Part shown: one piece after another, positions 6,113-8,553 of the stretch | Layout of the letters: every line of letters begins with the position of its first letter | Position numbering within the stretch: the stretch's first letter is position 1 | The notes under the pieces: generated by a model | Seen by the model: only the letters and a program-made list of their open reading frames with translations | What the model was told of the DNA's origin: nothing | Database searches by the model: none | NCBI GenBank assembly: GCA_046349775.1 | Contig: JAXMBS010000113.1 | Coordinates: 1 to 8,553 of the forward strand | Source: JAEUIG01 sp046349775 | GTDB taxonomy: Bacteria; Planctomycetota; Planctomycetia; Planctomycetales; Planctomycetaceae | DNA: 8,553 nucleotides | Reading direction: 5' to 3' | Position numbers and translations under genes: made by a program

Positions 6113-6715
6113 CTATGCCTCGCTCGCCAGTTCCAGTCGCAGTGCGCGCCGCAATGCGCGACAGGCCCTGTGCAACCGCGTCTTGACCACCGCCGTATTG
6201 ACTCCCAGCAGCGCCGCCGTCTCGGCCGTGTTGAAGCCTTCAAAGAACCGCAGCTGGATGACGGTCTGGTGGGACTCCGAAAGCCGGCGCATCGCGTCGC
6301 GCGCCGCCGTCAATGTCCGATCATCCCAACGCCGCTGCTCGTTGGGCGACTCGATCATCGCAACGTCGCTGTCTGCGAGCGACGCCGTGCGCCGAATCGA
6401 CGCGGCGCGGCGCTTCATCAGGCAGACGTTAACGACAATCCGGTGCAACCACGTGCCAAGATCGCATTCCCCCCGGAATCGCGGCAGGCCCCGCAGCGCC
6501 TTCAGATACGCCTCCTGCACCGCGTCGGCACAGTCGGCTTCACAATCGAGATGCCGGCGAGCCACGGCCAGTAGTCGAGCACCGTAGTTCTGAATCGCTT
6601 GCTCAAGCTCGTCGACGGAGACGCAGCGCCGAACTGCAGGCGCCACAACTCGGGGAAGGGAAGGGGGACAATGCACGGCTGCAGCAATCGATCGACGGGA
6701 GAGGGTGGTCAGCAT
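6113..6715 (-). CDS. ECF-type RNA polymerase sigma factor
   Basis: A 200-residue sigma-70-family factor of the extracytoplasmic function (ECF) type, which directs RNA polymerase to a specific promoter set. Region 2 spans about 35-105, with CADAVQEAYLKAL (62-74) and GTWLHRIVVNVCLMKRR (87-103) matching regions 2.2-2.4. Region 4 spans about 138-192, with the helix-turn-helix NTAETAALLGVNTAVVKTRL (162-181). No region 3 separates them, as expected for ECF factors. The ATG at 6715 overlaps the STAS stop codon by 7 nt (ATGCTGA), which supports this start and suggests translational coupling. The first 30 or so residues are an unusual Arg/Ala/Val-rich extension, so an internal start such as GTG 6622 is possible. 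No anti-sigma factor gene follows; the downstream gap is empty. Transcription probably comes from the sigma-54 promoter ahead of the STAS gene. Confidence 0.9.
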   Translation of the reverse strand: MLTTLSRRSIAAAVHCPPSLPRVVAPAVRRCVSVDELEQAIQNYGARLLAVARRHLDCEADCADAVQEAYLKALRGLPRFRGECDLGTWLHRIVVNVCLMKRRAASIRRTASLADSDVAMIESPNEQRRWDDRTLTAARDAMRRLSESHQTVIQLRFFEGFNTAETAALLGVNTAVVKTRLHRACRALRRALRLELASEA

Positions 6716-6975
6716 GGTTTCCTCAGGTTCAGGAGTTCCTGGACGAACGGAGACGCGGTGTCCACGACGGCGCCCTCGCTCAGCAGCCGATGGAGCAACA
6801 AACGTCCCTGGGCGTCCACATAATGCACATGCGACAAATCGAGTCGTACGTGGTGGGGAGGATTCGACGAACGCAGCACCGACTCGAGTTCAGCCACCCA
6901 CGCTCCGACCAGCGCGCCTTCGAGAACCAGTTGTCGGTCCGAGTCGTCGGCTGTGATCGTGGTAATCCTCAACAT
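6709..6975 (-). CDS. Small STAS-domain protein (anti-sigma antagonist-like)
   Basis: An 88-residue single-domain protein. The pattern RQLVLEGALVGAWVAELESVL (14-34), the central LDLSHVHYVDAQG (45-57) and the final TASPFVQELL (73-82) fit the STAS fold of SpoIIAA/RsbV-like proteins. In classical antagonists the central motif is D-S-S/T-G, whose Ser is phosphorylated by an anti-sigma kinase; here it is D54-A-Q-G, so that switch is missing. Control must work by binding alone or by ligand sensing. The frame is open further upstream to an ATG at 7191, but the added residues are Arg/Cys-rich, unlike any domain, and cross the promoter at 7015-7030; ATG 6975 starts exactly at the domain. A GGAG lies 11 nt before it, rather far. 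The 3' end overlaps the ECF sigma gene by 7 nt, so the two are almost certainly one operon and may act together. Confidence 0.75.
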   Translation of the reverse strand: MLRITTITADDSDRQLVLEGALVGAWVAELESVLRSSNPPHHVRLDLSHVHYVDAQGRLLLHRLLSEGAVVDTASPFVQELLNLRKPC

Positions 6976-7014
6976 GGGTCGCGGTGCTCCGGCTGTCGTA
7001 CGTGCGATCGACAA

Positions 7015-7030
7015 AGCGACCCGTGTGCCA
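7015..7030 (-). promoter_or_regulatory. Sigma-54 (-24/-12) promoter for the STAS-ECF operon
   Basis: Read on the minus strand, the bases are TGGCAC-ACGGG-TCGCT. The sigma-54 consensus is TGGCAC-N5-TTGC(A/T), so 10 of 11 defined positions match, including the essential GG and GC with exactly 10 bases between them. Transcription would start near 7004, about 28 nt before the STAS ATG at 6975. The adjacent upstream gene encodes a sigma-54 activator with an intact GAFTGA loop, which strengthens the call. Confidence 0.65.
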
Positions 7031-7062
7031 AACCCCGAAAGAATTTCGCAGATTTGACATAG

Positions 7063-7081
7063 CTTCTTGCGACACAAGAAG
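7063..7081. repeat. 7-bp inverted repeat between the promoter and the upstream sites
   Basis: CTTCTTG (7063-7069) and CAAGAAG (7075-7081) form a perfect 7-bp dyad with a 5-nt spacer. It lies about 60-77 bp upstream of the predicted start of the STAS-ECF transcript, between the sigma-54 promoter and the GCCCACGA cluster. It could be an operator or a DNA-bending site, but a short dyad like this can occur by chance. Confidence 0.35.
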
Positions 7082-7140
7082 AAGCGACTCAGCCAACGCC
7101 GAATTCCGACCGCAATTCGAGGCCGCGTACAGGACCAGCA

Positions 7141-7210
7141 GCCCACGAGATTTCGGGGCCGCCCACGAAGCTTCGTGGGCGAGATTGCCAAACTACGACG
7201 CGTCGTGGGC
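7141..7210. promoter_or_regulatory. Cluster of four GCCCACGA half-sites, probable activator binding region
   Basis: The 8-mer GCCCACGA occurs at 7141-7148 and 7161-7168, and its reverse complement TCGTGGGC at 7173-7180 and 7203-7210. The middle pair forms a perfect 20-bp palindrome (7161-7180). The cluster lies roughly 135-205 bp upstream of the predicted sigma-54 transcription start near 7004, a normal place for enhancer sites. It also lies just past the 3' end of the activator gene, the last copy falling inside its final codons. The likely ligand is that activator's Fis-type HTH. Because no T-run follows the palindrome on the minus strand, it is a poorer fit to a terminator. Confidence 0.5.
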
Positions 7211-8553
7211 GCCGTCCGCTGATGCGCCGCGCAACGACTCTCGTGTGATTCCCAGGCGCTTCATCCGGCTCCGGAGTGTATTCGGATGCAGTCCCAGGAT
7301 TTGTGCGGCGCCCGATGCACCTTCGACGACGCCGCGCGTCTGCCGCAGCGTGTCGACAATGTGCTGGCGCTCCAGCGCCTCGAGGTTGCCAGTCGTCGGC
7401 CTCTCGGTCGCCGGCACGGCCACGTCGTCGGTCGATGGCCCCGACTCCGGCAGGATCCCCGGATCGATTCTCAGTACGGGCCCGTCCGCCAGTATTACCG
7501 CTCGCTCAATGACATTCTCCAATTCCCGAATATTCCCCGGCCAGCGATACGACAACAGCCGGCGCAGCGATGTCTCGTCGATGTCGGCAATCCGCTTCCC
7601 GATCCGCGTCGCGAACTTGTCGATCAGGAACCGCACCAGCAGCGGAATGTCGTCAGCGCGGTCCCGCAGCGGCGGCAGTTCCAGCGGAAAGACATTCAGC
7701 CGGTAGTACAGGTCCTCGCGAAACGTCTTGTCAGCAACCGCCTTCAGCAGGTCGCGATTGGTCGCCGCTATGACTCGGACATCGACCTTGATCGGCGATT
7801 TTCCGCCGATCCGGTCGAATTCCCGTTCCTGCAGGACGCGGAGCAGCTTGGCCTGCGCGTCGAGCGAGATTTCGCCGATCTCATCGAGGAAGATCGTCCC
7901 CCCGTCGGCCAGTTCGAAGCGGCCGATCCGCTTGGCAATCGCGCCGGTGAACGCCCCCTTCTCATGGCCGAACAGCTCGCTTTCCACGAGGCCCGAGGGT
8001 AGCGCCGCGCAGTTGATCTTGATCAGCGGCTTGTCGTGACGGTTGCTCGCCGAGTGAATTGCGCGGGCAATCAGCTCCTTCCCGGTTCCCGTCTCGCCGC
8101 GGATCAGCACCGAGGCATCGGTGGCGGCCACGCGCCGCACGCTGGTCAGCACCGTCTGCAGCGCGGCGCTCTGTCCGACGATTTCTTCAAAGTTATGTAC
8201 CGACTTGATCTCTTCCCGCAGATACGAGTTCTGCGCCTGCAGTCGTGCCTGCTCCTGCTCCATCAACACCTTGTCGGTGATGTCGATAAACATCGTGCGC
8301 GTCAGATTGGTCCCTTTCTCCGGCCGCGACCACCACTGAATCCACACCGGCTTGCCGTTGTCTTTGCGCCGGAGTTCCAGAATGATGCCGCCGGCGTTCT
8401 CGCCCTGCTGAATCCGGGCGAACGCCTCTTTCACGCGCCGCTGCGCGTCGGGCGTGTCCGGGACGAAGCTCATGCCGACGGTCCCTGCCACCTGGTCCGG
8501 CGTGATCCCCAATATCTGCATGGCGGCGGCATTTGACCTGCCCCCAGGGACGA
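7193..8553 (-). CDS. Sigma-54-dependent transcriptional activator, PAS-AAA+-Fis HTH, 5'-partial
   Basis: A bacterial enhancer-binding protein that uses ATP to open sigma-54 promoters. An ATG lies at 8521, but the frame stays open to the window edge and the residues before it (SNAAA) continue the PAS-domain start SNAAAMQILGITPDQVAG, so the true start is outside. Numbered from 8521: rest of a PAS domain about 1-85, a coiled-coil-like linker 86-108, and the AAA+ domain 113-341. The latter has Walker A GETGTGKE (142-149), sigma-54 contact loop GAFTGA (189-194), Walker B TIFLDE (209-214) and WPGNIRELENVIERA (327-341). A Fis-type HTH is at about 381-424. The linker and AAA+ resemble FhlA-type activators. 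No phospho-receiver domain is visible, so sensing is probably by PAS or by a domain beyond the edge. The nearby sigma-54 promoter and half-site cluster point to the STAS-ECF operon as its target. Confidence 0.93.
   Translation of the reverse strand, partial: VPGGRSNAAAMQILGITPDQVAGTVGMSFVPDTPDAQRRVKEAFARIQQGENAGGIILELRRKDNGKPVWIQWWSRPEKGTNLTRTMFIDITDKVLMEQEQARLQAQNSYLREEIKSVHNFEEIVGQSAALQTVLTSVRRVAATDASVLIRGETGTGKELIARAIHSASNRHDKPLIKINCAALPSGLVESELFGHEKGAFTGAIAKRIGRFELADGGTIFLDEIGEISLDAQAKLLRVLQEREFDRIGGKSPIKVDVRVIAATNRDLLKAVADKTFREDLYYRLNVFPLELPPLRDRADDIPLLVRFLIDKFATRIGKRIADIDETSLRRLLSYRWPGNIRELENVIERAVILADGPVLRIDPGILPESGPSTDDVAVPATERPTTGNLEALERQHIVDTLRQTRGVVEGASGAAQILGLHPNTLRSRMKRLGITRESLRGASADGAHDAS

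Noticed and set aside
5434..6243. Minus-strand 269-codon frame crossing the convergent gap, possible gene after the ECF factor.
   Set aside because: Arg/Ser-rich, antisense to the propeller gene and overlapping the ECF 3' end in another frame; no family resemblance.
5846..6574. Plus-strand 242-codon open frame overlapping the ECF gene.
   Set aside because: Arg/Pro-rich translation with no recognisable domain; it lies antisense to a clear ECF sigma factor and is a GC-rich shadow.
6709..7191. Longer form of the STAS protein starting at 7191.
   Set aside because: The extra 72 residues look non-coding (Arg/Cys-rich), cross the sigma-54 promoter and the half-site cluster, and the STAS domain starts exactly at the internal ATG 6975.

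Overview
The window is GC-rich, gene-dense bacterial DNA carrying eight recognisable genes, two of them cut by the window edges. A planctomycete is the best guess. The grounds are a secreted 'FLDD' beta-propeller protein of a type abundant in that phylum, weak or absent Shine-Dalgarno sequences, and GC-rich dyads between genes. This is inference; there is no rRNA or other taxonomic marker. No tRNA, rRNA, CRISPR array, transposase or phage gene was seen.

Left part, plus strand (1-3503): a lysine 2,3-aminomutase-type radical SAM/PLP enzyme (5' end outside the window) is followed by two different ATP-grasp proteins related to D-Ala-D-Ala ligase. The aminomutase keeps the Cys triad, the PLP lysine and the two Asp residues that give lysine specificity, at the same spacings as the clostridial enzyme. 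A beta-amino acid (probably beta-lysine) maker beside two carboxylate-amine ligases suggests an uncharacterised pathway that builds a beta-lysine-containing amide or dipeptide. The three genes are separated by hairpins and may not share one transcript. Two of those hairpins (1298-1324 and 2382-2408) belong to one sequence family, and every stem difference between them is compensatory.

Middle part, plus strand (3641-5849): a MacB/LolD-type ABC transporter ATPase with no permease beside it, then a secreted glycosidase-like beta-propeller protein.

Right part, minus strand (8553 down to 6113): a sigma-54 activator (PAS, AAA+, Fis-type HTH; N-terminus outside the window), a small STAS-domain protein and an ECF sigma factor. 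The STAS stop and the ECF start overlap by 7 nt. A near-consensus sigma-54 promoter (7015-7030) lies just upstream of the STAS gene. Four copies of the 8-mer GCCCACGA/TCGTGGGC lie 125-195 bp upstream of that promoter, where activator sites would be expected. The sequence therefore predicts a regulatory cascade: signal to PAS activator, to sigma-54 promoter, to STAS plus ECF sigma factor. This is the most coherent little-described system in the window.

The 5850-6112 gap, where the two gene sets converge, holds no convincing gene.
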